Origin: Capitella teleta
Lineage: Eukaryota; Annelida; Polychaeta; Capitellidae
Length of the DNA: 64,000 nucleotides
Assembly: GCA_000328365.1 (NCBI GenBank)
Contig: KB301566.1
Location: forward strand, 3,734-67,733
Direction: 5' to 3'
Under the pieces are notes generated by a model, which did no database searches, was not told the DNA's origin, and worked only from the letters and a program-made list of their open reading frames with translations. Positions 1 through 13,047 of this stretch are shown here, piece after piece (the stretch's first letter is position 1; the number at the start of each line of letters is the position of its first letter). A program made the translations under genes and the position numbers.

Positions 1-548
1 AATGCCTCATCGAAAAATTGCACCGAAAATCATTTTGTGTGTTATTGATGTGCGAATGGACTGAGTGGGAGTATCTGACCATGAAATTCGAAAATATCGA
101 TTTTGATCTCATTTCGATCGTTTCACCAGTTAAATCAAGTTAAAGTTGGAAATTTCATGAATATGTGCACCATTGATTTAACCTCTTTTACACCTAAGTA
201 ATAATATTATAAACTTTTTAAAGAGAGCATTGCTTAACCGTCAGCATAAACATCACAGGACACCTAATTAAAATACCCTTCAAAGCTTTGGACATCCCTG
301 GAGAATGCTATCAGGCGCGATGTGAGTCACTTAGGAGGCAGGTGATGCGTTGCTCACATTGGCTGTTGCTACCTTTCTCGTACCTTCATAGCCATGTGCG
401 TCGACGGCGACTGGGTCTTTGACAGGTAGCATCCAACGTTATTGAAACGCGAGGCAAGTGCAGATGTAAATGCAGGATTACTGACCATTCAGTTTTCTGT
501 TAAACGGTGCCTGATATTATGTTACACTCGGAGTGAAAGCTCTTTGCA
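1..548. other. non-coding sequence, nothing recognised
   Basis: AT-leaning single-copy-looking DNA. I see no convincing exon, repeat or RNA gene. It ends directly before a candidate first coding exon. Confidence 0.4.
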
Positions 549-658
549 ATGGATAACCCGGCGTACGAAGATGATCGCCTTGAGGGCGTTGAGGCGATGG
601 ACTCCCCACCAATAACCAGGGCCCTGCCGAATGGTCACTTCACCGCCAAGGGACCTTG
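549..658 (+). CDS. candidate first coding exon, unknown protein
   Basis: An ATG at 549 follows an in-frame TGA at 534 and opens 36 codons beginning MDNPAYEDDRLEGVE, an acidic and then proline-containing stretch. A usable donor (TTG|GTCAGT) at 659 would end the exon two bases into a codon. Short N-termini of the MDNPAY type occur in cytosolic tails of membrane transporters, but that is only a resemblance. I could not find the next exon. Read straight through, the frame stops at 711-713. It could equally be a chance open frame. Confidence 0.3.
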
Positions 659-3600
659 GTCAGTTCTTTCATATGCCAATGTGTTTACATGTACCCCAAA
701 ATGCTTCGAGTGATTATGGTTCAGTATTCATTTGCGTGTTGTAATTCGCTGTTTGCTGGAAAGAAGCAATTACATGCATGTTGCGTTGAGATTATAACCC
801 TCTTCCTAGGTCAATGAATGCTTTTTGCGCTTTCTTTGAATGAGTATATTGCATATACATTAGTGATATTCAACATAGTCTTGATTGCCTAGTTATGTGT
901 TCCGTTCAATTACGTCTCCTCAACTCTTATCCAGTTTCAAGACCAATACGTCTTTTTTTTTCTCTGCGGTCGAACTTTAAAAACTTAGCTTCGGGTGGTT
1001 GGTATACAGGAAATTCGCCCCAATGTTCCATCAAACAGGTGTGATCAAAACGTTGTCGAGGCCCCTTTCGTGAACAATTGCCGCCCACTCTCCCTTCACA
1101 CAGTCAACAGTCCCTACTGTACGCGGCTGAATGCGACTCCCTGCATGTGTACAGCAAATTGCTAGGACTTGAATGTCATCTTTGGATTTCCTGGTATGTT
1201 CAGGGTTTGTTCTTTGATACATTGCATGGTCCAGCATGTTTTCAAGCAAAACATGAGTGTTATACGCATCATGCGCATATGCATTGTGCATTGGAAGTGT
1301 CTTTCGACCGACGAGGTTTGATTTCTCTGAGTGCCTTCTTTGAGCGACGTCCATTGATCACCAGTAGCGCACATGCACGTTTGTTACATGGCGGATATGC
1401 CATGATTACAACGTAATTGGAATTTTGCACAATATATCAAAGAAATATTTGAACTTGTGGTTAAGCATATAGATGCTTGATTTAATTAGACAATGCATTC
1501 ATCTCAGAAATATGGATGCAGTAATAATGAACTGTATGTGGAACGAACGAGAAAAAGAGTATTTAAAAAAAATACAATTATGCTGCATACGTGTATCAAG
1601 GTTGAGTCATCGAAGAGGCCCGTATGATTTCTAAATGGTAATTCATCTCAGCATTTAATTGGTTTCCATCAGATAATCATGTCATCAATTTCGAGGATTT
1701 CAACTACTTACTGTTACTATTATTAAGTAACCAATTACCAACTCAGACGTTAGATAAGCTCTTTGAGTCGCCTGCCTGCCACCAGGCACTCAAGAGTGTC
1801 GACAAAGGACATCAGGCCAATCGGGCATCATCGATGGCCTCGTCTTCAAATCAAGAGAACATCGAAACTCTTTATAATGTCACGCACTCCCTCATTCCTC
1901 GCCACTGATCGGATTAATTCGCGAGGAAGTTGAGTTGCTCAATTGGAATCCGGACACGCCCCACCCACACCGAATAGACATGGATCCAAACAGACGAATA
2001 GGTGGTGTTTTGGGCGGCGCAGGTAAGCCTAATTGGCGAAGTCACACGCCTCTTACTACGGACTCACAAGGACATAGGCGCGCAGCTCTTCTCCGGAAAC
2101 CCAAAATAGCGCGGACAATTCAGGTCAAAAAAGGTGAAAAAAAAAAGAGAAGACAATGTACATAGTACTAGATAAAAATCCTAACCATGCAATTATTTAT
2201 AAACATACTTCAGTTGCCTTGCATGCAATGAGGTTCTGGTTCTGGTAGAATGCCCAACCTGTTGGATATTTGGTTCATAGCGTCTGCGTGAGTTAAGGTG
2301 TAAGTTAAGGCGTCAAAATACACCCCATATACCCACGTATACTCACCCCACTTTCACCTCCCACCTGATTATATGCAATGCATCACTGAAAAGCCCCTTT
2401 GTGAACAAATCTGTAACGCAGTTTGGTGATAACAATCAGGGACATGTAAAATGAACCAACAGAGCATGACGGTCAGGTCGATCGCTGATTGGTCAGTTTG
2501 AGTGCCAGCAGCCAAGAAAATGCAACGCAAATCGATGTTGGCGTTGTTATCATCATATCATGTGGGTTGGCATTGTGAATTTATGATTATTTAAATGTGG
2601 GATCGAGAGGGAGTCATCCTTTTTTCTGGGAATATGTTCTTCGCGGTCGAGCATGGCGAAAAGTTTTTTGGGAATCTAATTTTTGCGGTCGCGCAGAGAT
2701 GCTATAATCAACAACTTCTTGTGTGTCAGTTCAATTAAAGCTCTCCGCGAGGCACACTTGATGATTGCGTAACAATTGTTTGCACAAGTTGTCCGTTTCA
2801 AACTTTCCGCTGATTGACTCGCATAGACTGCGTCTGTTTAGTGTTTACAACAGTATTTAAATGAATTAAAGAATCAATTCTTGCAAATAAACAAATGCAA
2901 TCAATTATTTTTAAAGATAACTAATACGATTATAAATGTAGTCTCTTCTTCACACACCGAATAGGGTGTAAATTAAAGGCATGTATTGAAATCGAGGAAT
3001 TGTTTTTCGCGGCACCTATTTTTCCCACTCAAGCATTATATATAACCACAGGAAAAATAAATGGGACATAACAATTTAGACCTTTGGGCAAACTTTATTC
3101 ATTACAATATAATATATATTTTTAAACATTGTATTTATGTTGATTAAATTTTAATATCGCTCAATGATCAATCATGATGTGGCGCATGGTTCCTTGCATG
3201 TGACGAGAGAAAAGCCGCTATGATCATGACGGAATCACAGCACACTTTGAAGCCATTAAAATCCCCAAATTAACGCTCACAATAGTAAACCCCGTCTTGC
3301 GCACCTTCGTGACATTAATTTGATAGAATTGAACCCACAAATTGGAGCATTATCTCAGACACAAATTATTTGCATATATTGCAAAGATTGGACCATTTTT
3401 AAGCAAAATAAAATAACACGATCACAACCTATTGGTGACGTCATAGCGTTACATGCAAATACACGCTAAAAATAGAACGCAATGTAACGTCATAGCGCGA
3501 TACATTTTAAGGCGATGCAACGCACATCCGGTGATGCATGCCTTAGAATCGGCTGCACCTCCCTCACTTTGCCCTCATTGTATTGAATAAGTATGCCTAC

Positions 3601-6600
3601 ACAGAATCAAGATGGAGTGGGATCCGAGTGGAATTAACCGTGCCTTGACTTGACATACGTATAGGTGCAAGGTAAGCAAAACGCCGCGGATTGGAATGAG
3701 CCGTTATAAAAATGGAGGTTTTGTTCATCATGGCTTATTTTTGTCCATCGATCGAAAATGCTTACCGTGTCATTTAAACCAGATTTACACTATATCAAAA
3801 TTGCTACAGCTTTTAAAGAATAATTATTGTTATATACATAATCGATTATCTCTGTCTTTTGATCAACGGTATAAGCAAATGTATACAGCCAAAGATTTGA
3901 GCTCAAGCGTTGTCTCGCTTGTGCGATATCGGTTATTTGAGTCACTTATTTTCCGTTACACAGAAATTCTCAACATTCCAATTTAAAGCGAACGTGGCTG
4001 CTAGTACTTGTTCAAACTCAGAGACGAATTCTCTAATTAAATGAACTGCATTAGCACGGTTTGGTTTGATGAATAAATGAGGTCAAAATCGAAATGTTTT
4101 AAATTCATGCTTCGATATTCCCAATCATTTCTTGTGAGATGTTGTTCATTGTCACGATTCAAATTTTGCTCTTGGTTGGGACACTCGTATGAGCCCCAAA
4201 CATGAATTAACCTGATTATAAGGTACTTAAAAAAGGCATGTTTCCTTCACACCTGATTAAACTGCTCAATTTTGTCAATTTTACTGACTAACGTGCACCG
4301 TTACTTTTGCACAAACATTGGATACTCCTCAACCTCCAAGTGTAAGCCATATTGAATTTCACTTCGGATGTTTTTCTAAGGTTGTGAACTTCTAGGTTAT
4401 GCCCTTTTTCTCCGTTTTAGAAGGGGGGTTTTTGAACAATCACAAGAGCACACCAATGATTGGCTGATTAGCTGTGCTGTTTTAATCAATCACCGCCTTT
4501 ATTCGCCTCTTTATTTTCTTTATATCTTGCAAAACACATGCGCTGTCAGAGTTTGGTGAAAAGGAAGAACTTTCCTGAATTTCACAATTTTCTTCCAAGT
4601 AAACCACGTGAATTTTAATTTTGTTTAAATGCTTTTTTATGGAAGTTCATTGATTGAAATGTTGATGCAAATCGACTATAGGTTCTCCAATTTGAGAAAA
4701 AATTATCTACTATTTATTTTTTCCACCGATTCTCAGTGGGATTATAATCAGGATTCATAAATCATAGTTAGTGAAGGTGATCGGTCAGAGGGCAACGCGG
4801 TTAAGGCGACAACGACTGTTCGTTGAGAGCCCTTACCGCGGATAAATGAATAGTGGACCATCTTGTTCATTGGTCGAAAACTCCTTCCCTGTCATGCCTG
4901 ACACCATCCTTTTGCAGCCGGCGATTGGAATGGAATATAACAGTTAAGCATAGGACATGTGGTGATCGCTGGAGGCACAAGTCATAACGGGCGTGCGAGG
5001 AGTCTGAGGCAAGTTTTTTTGGGTTGTCACCGAAAGGATCTTTAAAACCTTGAATGTTTTTGCAAAGATTACGAAATTGTGTCCCCAAGACATGTTGATT
5101 GCATTGGTCCATTGCGTTTGTGGCTCAATGCACATGTATCAATACACAGCCTACAATCTTACGAATTGTTCACACCCTTTGCATATAATTGCCGTCTCAT
5201 ATCACATACATCATAATAAAGAATTGACTCATTATTTGATGTTCTATTCAGGACAACACACAGTTGTACACATTGTTGACACTTCCAGATTCAAACAAAG
5301 CAGCGTCGTGACTGGCATAATAAATTCTAAATCACCTGGACTGTTTGTCATTCAAAGGGTTCACTCCGCCCTGCGACATCGCTACTTTCTTCTGCTGAGC
5401 AAGGCACGTTGAATAGCGAGGTGTTCTGTCGTAGCACCACGCGTAATTATTGTTGACAAAAGTCCTTTGCGTCCGCAGCAAGCCTAAAGAACATCATTTT
5501 CTCAAGAAGGACGTTTCCCCGCCCCCTTATGATTGCGCTGCAGCCCTTTCACCGCGGAAGCAGCAGCAGCCGCAGCGCCGAAGCTCTGAGCGAGATCGAA
5601 ATGTTGTTTATCTCGCGATTCTCGGCTGCTCACTTCCGGCTTCACGTTGTCTATTTGGCAGGAATGACACAGAGGCGTCCTGCATTTAGATTGATTGTAA
5701 AACAGCCCAATGACAGTTATGCGGTGGACAGAATGAGCACGCAGTGTGAAATAGCTGCTTGGCTAAGAAAAGATAGCGAATGAGCGATGAGAGTCGCTGA
5801 CATTAACATTGGATTATCATCAAATGTCCTCAAAACTGGAACTACATCCTGCGTATTGCGTGTGAGCATTATACTTATAAATCCGAGACAGCACAACAAA
5901 CATACCGAAATTGATCTTTACAAAAAATATATTAGATATGGTGCTCAAGGCTACCAAGCTAATAAGTATATTAGAATATAATTATTTGTATATAATTTAG
6001 AATTTAAATTAAATCAGAATAAGTAGCATGATATTATTCAACGTTTTGTTTACGAACAACACGCTATTGAAACTCAAATTTGCCATTTCATTCTGTGCAA
6101 AATCGCATTTTGCGTGGTTCTCGGAAGGGGATGTAATCAGGAGAATAACGAAATCTTTCTGGGAAAATCGTCCACAACTAACTTGCCGACGTGAGTGTCG
6201 CGAGTCCTGAGCATTCTGCATAACTGTCCATGAATACCACTGTGTTTCTTGGCCAGAGGGGCATATGTTATTTACGAGGAATGAGAGAATGAAGAGACGA
6301 AAAATTTAATAAAAATTTAAAAAAGAGAAAGTGAGATTTGTCATAGGGCCTATGTGATAGTGAAAACCTTCCTAAGCACGTGACCCATCGAAAGTTATGC
6401 AAAGTCATACTCACTCTCAGTTTTTTTTCTAGGTTAATGCAATCAAATCTGCATCGCTGCTTGAATTTAGTGGTTATTGATCAATCATTCATTCAACAGA
6501 TAGCTTGGCACACGCGGTGAAACATTACATTTACGCACCGCCTTGACCTTTGTTCTTGAGGGTTGGTTTGCGTGAAAATGAGGGACTCGTGTTCTCTCTT

Positions 6601-7860
6601 TTGCGGCAAGGTTCTGATGCGTCTCTGTGAACGATCGAAGGTACTCTTATAATTTTCTAGGAATCCTGTGTATGCGCAAACTGGCCTGTTGCGATCAGGG
6701 GGATTATTGGAGGATAACTTAATTAACTCGAGTGTTTGTCATTTATGAATCTGAAGGCTTCAATTTCTGAAGCAAAATGCATAATATGCATGCATCAACT
6801 TTATGCAAGAACTTATGTCTAAATGATGCTGGATCGCTTCGCTTGATACTGAGCATCGATAGTCACGCGGAAAACTGAAGTGTGCAGTTACCGTCTATAC
6901 TTGCAAGTCGTTCGCCAGCCACTTGAATCTGCCTTAATCAAATTGGCCGATGCCATGAACGGCATATATAGCGGGAACATGACCGCACAAGGGTAACTCA
7001 GTAAATTTTCTTTACTTCAAACGAATTGACCAACAGCTGCTACCAGCGACTCACAAATAGATTCAACAATACAGACAACTATACCGCTTCAAGTGTGAAG
7101 TGTTATATATTATTCTCCTGAATAAATCCGCGCAGTTGGAACCTTGTCGGCTTCCTTTATGCCTGCCTAGTGTATGTTCAGATTTCCTTAAAGATGATCA
7201 ATGCAGGATCCTGGAAGATTGGATCCATGCAAGGCGACTTACCCCATCCCCATTTAATGTTTCTTCCTTTAAATTAATCATTACTTCATTCCGAGTTTTG
7301 CATTTTTAATTGCTATTAATCAATCTTTTCTTATGATTTGTTTTCTCAAGACACCACGTTTGAGCAAGGTTAATTTTACAATTAGGCTTTAACACTCCAA
7401 ACTCGAATCCATTTGTTTGAAGACATCCGTTGTTGGCCTAATGGGACAGATAATATGATGCTTCGTCAAAAAGCTTAAAAAATAAATCATAGATGTGATC
7501 AGGGAATATTGAGAGAACTTATTAATGCACATTACAGGGTAGTTACTGAAATTTATTGCAGCGATATTAGCCCACGATGCTAAATCATTTCCTCAATACT
7601 CGAATTCGCTCGAATACGCGAATTCCAAAGCTACAACTTACATAACGATCGAGAAATCGGCATTTGAAAAGTCCTAATTGCTATTATGTATGATTACACA
7701 AGAATAGTACATCTATAAGAGCATTATTAGGGCCATGCTTTGTTGTACAAATTAATGCATTAAATTATTTGATGTCCGTTGCAAGAAATTATTGATTACT
7801 TTTATGCAAGATTCCGCGCGCAAGAACGGTGCTTCTCAACGCAGTAATAAGGACACGTTT
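659..7860. other. intergenic or intronic block with few signals
   Basis: Mostly AT-rich DNA without a recognisable exon or repeat. Two things stand out. A possible tiny start exon lies at 1980-2022 (ATG, 14 codons MDPNRRIGGVLGGA, then a strong G|GTAAGC donor). A CCAAT/CRE/octamer cluster lies at 3431-3460. The many open frames of 60-120 codons here overlap on both strands and show no domain, so I treat them as chance. Confidence 0.35.
3431..3460. promoter_or_regulatory. CCAAT-CRE-octamer motif cluster
   Basis: ATTGG (reverse CCAAT) at 3431-3435 directly abuts a perfect CRE palindrome TGACGTCA at 3436-3443. A perfect POU octamer ATGCAAAT follows at 3453-3460. A second half-related AACGTCATAGCG lies about 50 bp downstream. 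Such clusters are typical of promoters or enhancers. No first exon could be tied to it, so the function is inferred from motif proximity only. Confidence 0.25.
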
Positions 7861-7867
7861 TGTTTCA

Positions 7868-8140
7868 CATATCGTAGCACAAAATTGTTGGGTGTAAACT
7901 ACAAGACCGTAGCTTGAATAATGAATCAGCTATTATCAACCCCATTTGAAACTTTTGGAATTTACGGTGACCTTGACCTTTGACCTTTGAGCTTATCCAT
8001 TTCAATGTGTGCTTTGAAACCTCAGTGTTCACGCCACTGTGTAGGTTAATTAGTGCCATTCGCGCGATTATTCAAGTAGCTATCGCGCCAACACGTCGGC
8101 ACAAACGGACAAACACACAAACAGACAAACAGTAGCGTGA
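7868..8140 (+). repeat. short interspersed repeat carrying a perfect DR1 element
   Basis: The segment holds a run of TGACCTT units at 7968-7990, including TGACCTTTGACCT at 7974-7986, whose reverse complement is a perfect DR1 nuclear-receptor site (AGGTCA, one spacer base, AGGTCA). It ends in an ACAAACGGACAAAC-type tail at 8100-8136. From memory, repeats with a TGACCTTTGACCTTT head and a GGACAGACAGAC-like tail are common in marine invertebrate genomes. The boundaries are approximate, as I see no clean target-site duplication. Confidence 0.4.
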
Positions 8141-10085
8141 GTGAGTGATGGGGTTTTACGGCTCCACCCAATCCGATCGGATGATACGGGCCCCAGCCAA
8201 ACAGTAGCATTTCGTTAGAAGTCATTAGAGATGTGTCAATCAGCGGAATATTTGATGGGTGCTAATTGTTGTGTAGCCGAGCGTGAATATCACGCTCCAA
8301 CGCTCACAATTGTGCCTGTCAATCAATGCAGCTAAGTAGCACCCTCCTCTCTCAATAGAAGCCCTTGAGTTGGAGAAGCAATTCGTTCATTCGACTTACA
8401 CACACAAGGAAAATGGCCATGTATACATGTACATTGGTCTATGCTGAACTTTCAATGTCTGCGTGAATGACGGGAACTTGATTCGACCTGAATTGTTCCT
8501 AATCACTGCTGAAGTACCGATTGTATTCTTTGATCTACTGAAACTTCGATACCCTTTCTTGTAATTTGTTGGATCCCTGACCCATCCTTCTCGATTTTCT
8601 CTAATCTCGATTCGTCATTATTTAAGTTCTTCCAGGGCGTATTATGATTATATATGTTTTTCTCTTTTCCCTTGATCACTTATTTCTGAATCCCATACAT
8701 TGTGTCTGATATGACATGAGTGAACGAATGATCTATATGTATTATATACTGTACATGAGAATAATATTTACACCGCCTCCAATCTATGCATGTGATATGC
8801 CCATCATATAAAGAGACAATCACTGTAACAACGGGAGGCAGCTCTGTGGCGTATCAAATCCCCTGTATCTCTAAATAGAAGTCCCAGTGTGTCGTCTCCT
8901 TGGACGCGTTAGCATGGCAACGATATTTGCACCGAAGACGTCAGCATTGATTTGGCTTGCATCTTCAGAAGCAATTTTAGAGGCGCAATAAAACCGAAAC
9001 GGGGCTAAAGCGTCCGGTGATCATTCAATATCATACAAATTTCACGAGGGGGGCTCGAATCATTATAGCGACTCACATAAAGAAGAAGTGTTATATGGCA
9101 GGGACATTCAAGCATCCGTCACCGAAGAAGGGGCTGACGGGAATATTTGGTGTCTAAGTGTATATGACCATCACCATAGCGACCGAAGTCACTGACCCCT
9201 AGGCCCTCACGACATCCGCTCCAAGATTCCAAAAGCGAATCATTCAATGATAATCAATCCAATGGATCAAACAACTTTTTAAATCGATCACTTATCGTGA
9301 TCACGAATATTACTACTTCGTCTGGCCCGATACGTTCCTAGCTGTTCGACACGTCATATCCAATATCTGCACCATGTAATCATTACTCTTTGCCTCTTTG
9401 TCTATGATTGTTTCGTTGTATTTCCACACATAACAACCTTCCCCCACCCCCGTGTCATTCCCGTGATAACTCAGAGCTGTGTACTGTAAGATGGCCTCGC
9501 TTTTAAACACGTTCAGGCGGAGAAAGGCGACAGTGCTTCGTCTGAGGATCAGACCTCTATTTTTCAGCTCCTTTCTTCCTCCTTGCGGGGCATCCTCATG
9601 GCACCGTTATGTTTATACCGTTTCGTACACATCAAACACCAATTTGTATGTGCATGCGTCCACTCGAATCCCTATTGTACAATACATAACGTATACAAAA
9701 CAAACAACAACAAACATTTTACATGATAGACATACAGTTATATAGTTATGATTGTTATTGCGTAGTATAAATGAATAAATTATTATTATACATAATCCGT
9801 ATACATTTTCCAGCCAGCACTATAATTTATGTGACTCAAGAATGAAATTCCCACATAGTTGTACATTGTACACATCAATAGTACAGCCTATGGTTAGGCC
9901 TCGGAAATACACTTAAGCCATAATATAATCCTTAGTGAATTCTAGCAGCATAGAATGTCATGGATATAATCAAAATAATGATAGCACTGATCATTAATTC
10001 ATGATCCTTCATTCGCCTTCACAACGGGAGATTTCAGCCGACAGATTTGATTGAGATTGCTTGCGGGCAAAATCTCAAAATAATA
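8141..10085. other. non-coding block with an X-box-like site
   Basis: AT-rich, no recognised gene. An RFX X-box-like sequence GTTAGCATGGCAAC lies at 8908-8921 and differs from the consensus at one position. The open frame near 9479-9745 has no domain or supporting splice sites. Confidence 0.3.
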
Positions 10086-10104
10086 TCAGATTTGTCAGAT
10101 CGCT

Positions 10105-10270
10105 GGGCCCCAGTGGCGTAGTTGTATAGCTCTTCAAGGGTCGTAGGTTCGATCCTTGTGTGTCGGATTTTGCGGCCTGAAACCCCCAAAGTTTCCCCAC
10201 AACATGACAAAGTTTTAAGGTGGTTGATCGACGATGAAATATTGTCATCACTTAAGTGACTCATAGTCAA
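10105..10270 (+). mobile_element. tRNA-derived SINE-like fragment
   Basis: Both internal RNA polymerase III promoter boxes are present: A box TGGCGTAGTTG at 10114-10124 and B box GGTTCGATCC at 10146-10155. The spacing between them is shorter than in a real tRNA and no cloverleaf closes, so this is a tRNA-like SINE head rather than a tRNA gene. The body downstream is unassigned and the 3' end is a guess. Confidence 0.4.
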
Positions 10271-10639
10271 TATCGACGGGACGCTTCTGATCTTTGCCGG
10301 CTCACTGGGGTTTTTTCACGTGTTGCCTTTCGGGGTCGTATCACTGTCAAGGGGAGTGCAAGCATTACAAAAGTAATCCAAAAGATGCCCCTCAGTGTTA
10401 CTTTGACTCACTAACGGGCAGCGAGAATTTCGACAAGATTTGTTGATATGTGAACCGTAAAAAAGGCTGTTAGTGGCTGATATTAGGAATCATTCATTAT
10501 TCAGCGAGAATTGTTCACAGTAAAATATGCTATTTGCTAGAGGTAAAGATGCGTTGTGTTAAGTGATTAGTGTTCAGTAAGCGGTTCATTCATGCAGCTG
10601 ACCACACTGACCATCCACTTGTAGCCTGGAGCTATTGAT

Positions 10640-10992
10640 TCGCAACACCATGTGTTTAGCCCGCGTGTACACCCCAGGTGAGCGCGTCCTCCGCAGGACA
10701 GCGGGACATGGGCGGGGGATCCATGCCCCAAGACGCTCTTTGCTGGCAGCACATGCGAGGAAGCTGTTTTGGAATCCGTGGGGTTAAGATTCGAGCAGCA
10801 GAGGAGGAGGCACCGATCGGGGTGGCATGTGGGCAGGGATCTGCGAGTACCGAGGAACACAACGCTGATCGTCCGCACGGCGACTGGGCGCCGGATAGAC
10901 GAGCATGCAATTGGATAGAGCCCCCGAGAGAAGGATTAAGTGTTGCAAGCCATGATGTTCAGAGAAGCAACTGATGATGAAATTTCGCTCAA
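10640..10992. other. GC-rich, CpG-containing island
   Basis: This stretch is clearly richer in G+C and CpG than its surroundings and is open in several frames on both strands, as expected of GC-rich DNA. At its right edge an ATG at 10952 opens 13 codons (MMFREATDDEISL) and meets a strong AA|GTAAGT donor at 10993, after an in-frame TAA. It could be a promoter with a first exon. No protein family is recognised. Confidence 0.25.
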
Positions 10993-12932
10993 GTAAGTTA
11001 CATTTGTTGTGCAATGTGTCGTCTTGCGGACGTTGTTTAATCTTGGTGATATCTGCATGGGTATGTCTGGAATGGAAAGGAATGATGGATGCAAGAGTCA
11101 TGGAACTGGGCGATGAATCATTCGGCGCCGTCACATCCAGTGATGCTATTCCAAACGCTGGCTTTAAGCAAGGTTTCTATCAACAAGTTTGCGACCAGCG
11201 CTGACTGATAATCTGGGGGGTTGTCCCGTCCGTGGTTCCCAGAAATGCTGAATGCTGTTATGTTACCATAAATATTGCTCTTTTGACCTGTTGTGGTTAC
11301 TGGCATATTTTGTTTATATCATTTACTGCTCATGTATGTGTTCACATCCACTGCGCTCGCTATATGCATCTTGAAAGATGCGTGGTGCATAAAATTACTT
11401 GGCTATTAACTATTTGTGCGAAGGTCTTTTAATGCTCAATAAAAGATCCTTCCCTTCCAGCCATTTTTTTTTTGCGTGTGCCCCCTAACTGGTCGTATAA
11501 GGTGATGCAGATCATTTCTAGGAAAGTCGTCAGAAAGATGACCCGATTGATTCCATGCCCATCAGAAAAACATGGCTCGTACCAGAGACGCAGTTATCAG
11601 ACATTCAGAAGGAGAAGAAAAAAAGTTTGTCCATTTCGTCGGTTCGTACGCTGCTGATCATTGACACGATGGCGCTGTAGGCAGCAGCCCCTCCCCTTCC
11701 TCATCCTCACCGGCATCCCATCGTCTTCGCGTTCAGCCAGGATATCGAGCGAAAAGAAAATTGCTTTGGAAAAAGGAAAATATTCAAAAGAAATGAATCA
11801 TATCGTTCATTGCCTAATCCTTCGAACCGATCATCTGTCGACGATATTGGCCGACGGCGAAATTGCACCAAAGGATGTCACTGCGACTGACGAAACCTTG
11901 AAGAAAGCATATTGCACCTCAGCGTGGATCCTCCTGTATTATGTGCTTCCATTTCTTCTTAGCAGGGAGTTGGTTGTTTCAGCCCTAGCCTCTTCGCTGA
12001 CCCTAACGAGGGCTAAGGGGAAGAGGGGAGAATCAATCGGACTACGTTAGTCCTTCTCCGCCTCGAAGTCTATTCTTCTTTGGGGTCCCTTGAAAAAAGG
12101 GAAGAAGAGGAAAAAGGGAAAAAAGGAAGTCAATTGGGGGTCTGCGCAAATGCTCCGTAATGTCGGCTGAGGGCAGTCCGTAGCAGACCCTGGCGTAGCT
12201 TTGAGTATGATATCCAGATGGTAGCAGCATTACCTGGATCTCTGGCCAATTAAACCGCAATCCCCGATTTCTCCATCTATCAACATACGTGGAGTGTTTT
12301 TCAATCGGGTTTCGCGATTGAGCTGGCTGAAGGATGTCTGCATGCTGTGTGTTGGCCTTATTGAACTGCTGCCCCCACCTAAGCACAATAAACACAGCTG
12401 CAATTGGCGAGTACGCACAGCAGCTGTTGAGAGAAGCATCTAAGGTAACTGCGAGGTGAGGCAGTGGATGTTTTACGGGTACACACCGCAGTCACCGGTT
12501 GATCTTGATGCATAGCATGAAAACCGCAACCCTGCGGTTCTCTTTCCAATATTATGATTGTCTCAGGAGGGTGAACAGTTTGGTCGCCAGCTTGACCGGG
12601 CTGCGCGACGGGAGAGCATTACCCGTCAAAGGTTTACAGTAGCCATCTTAGCACCTTCAGGCGCGGCTCCTCCTTCTTCTGCCTCTCTTCTTGGGCGCCG
12701 GTCAGATGCATTCATTGGAGCTACAAAGCCAGTCAGTGGACATGAGTCTTGTGTGCGGCTTCAGTCTCCAGGGTCTCAGCTGCCTTTTTCACTCGACGAA
12801 CCTCATTAAATGCTCTCTTTGCTGCGTATCCATTTGTCACGCTGCCTGCGTCGAATCGCTGAGTACAACTTCAACTGGTGGCTTCCGTAGTTGGTCAGTC
12901 AGTCGGTCACTGGGTGAGTGGGGACGTGGATG
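10993..12932. other. unassigned block
   Basis: An open frame at 11661-12050 (129 codons) contains a hydrophobic stretch, but it has no start context, domain or splice support and runs into a simple, inverted-repeat-like GGGAAGAGG region. I see no gene I can defend here. Confidence 0.3.

Positions 12933-13047
<115 letters not shown>

Noticed and set aside
10105-10175. tRNA gene
   Set aside because: A and B boxes are present but too close together and no acceptor stem closes, so it is called SINE-like.
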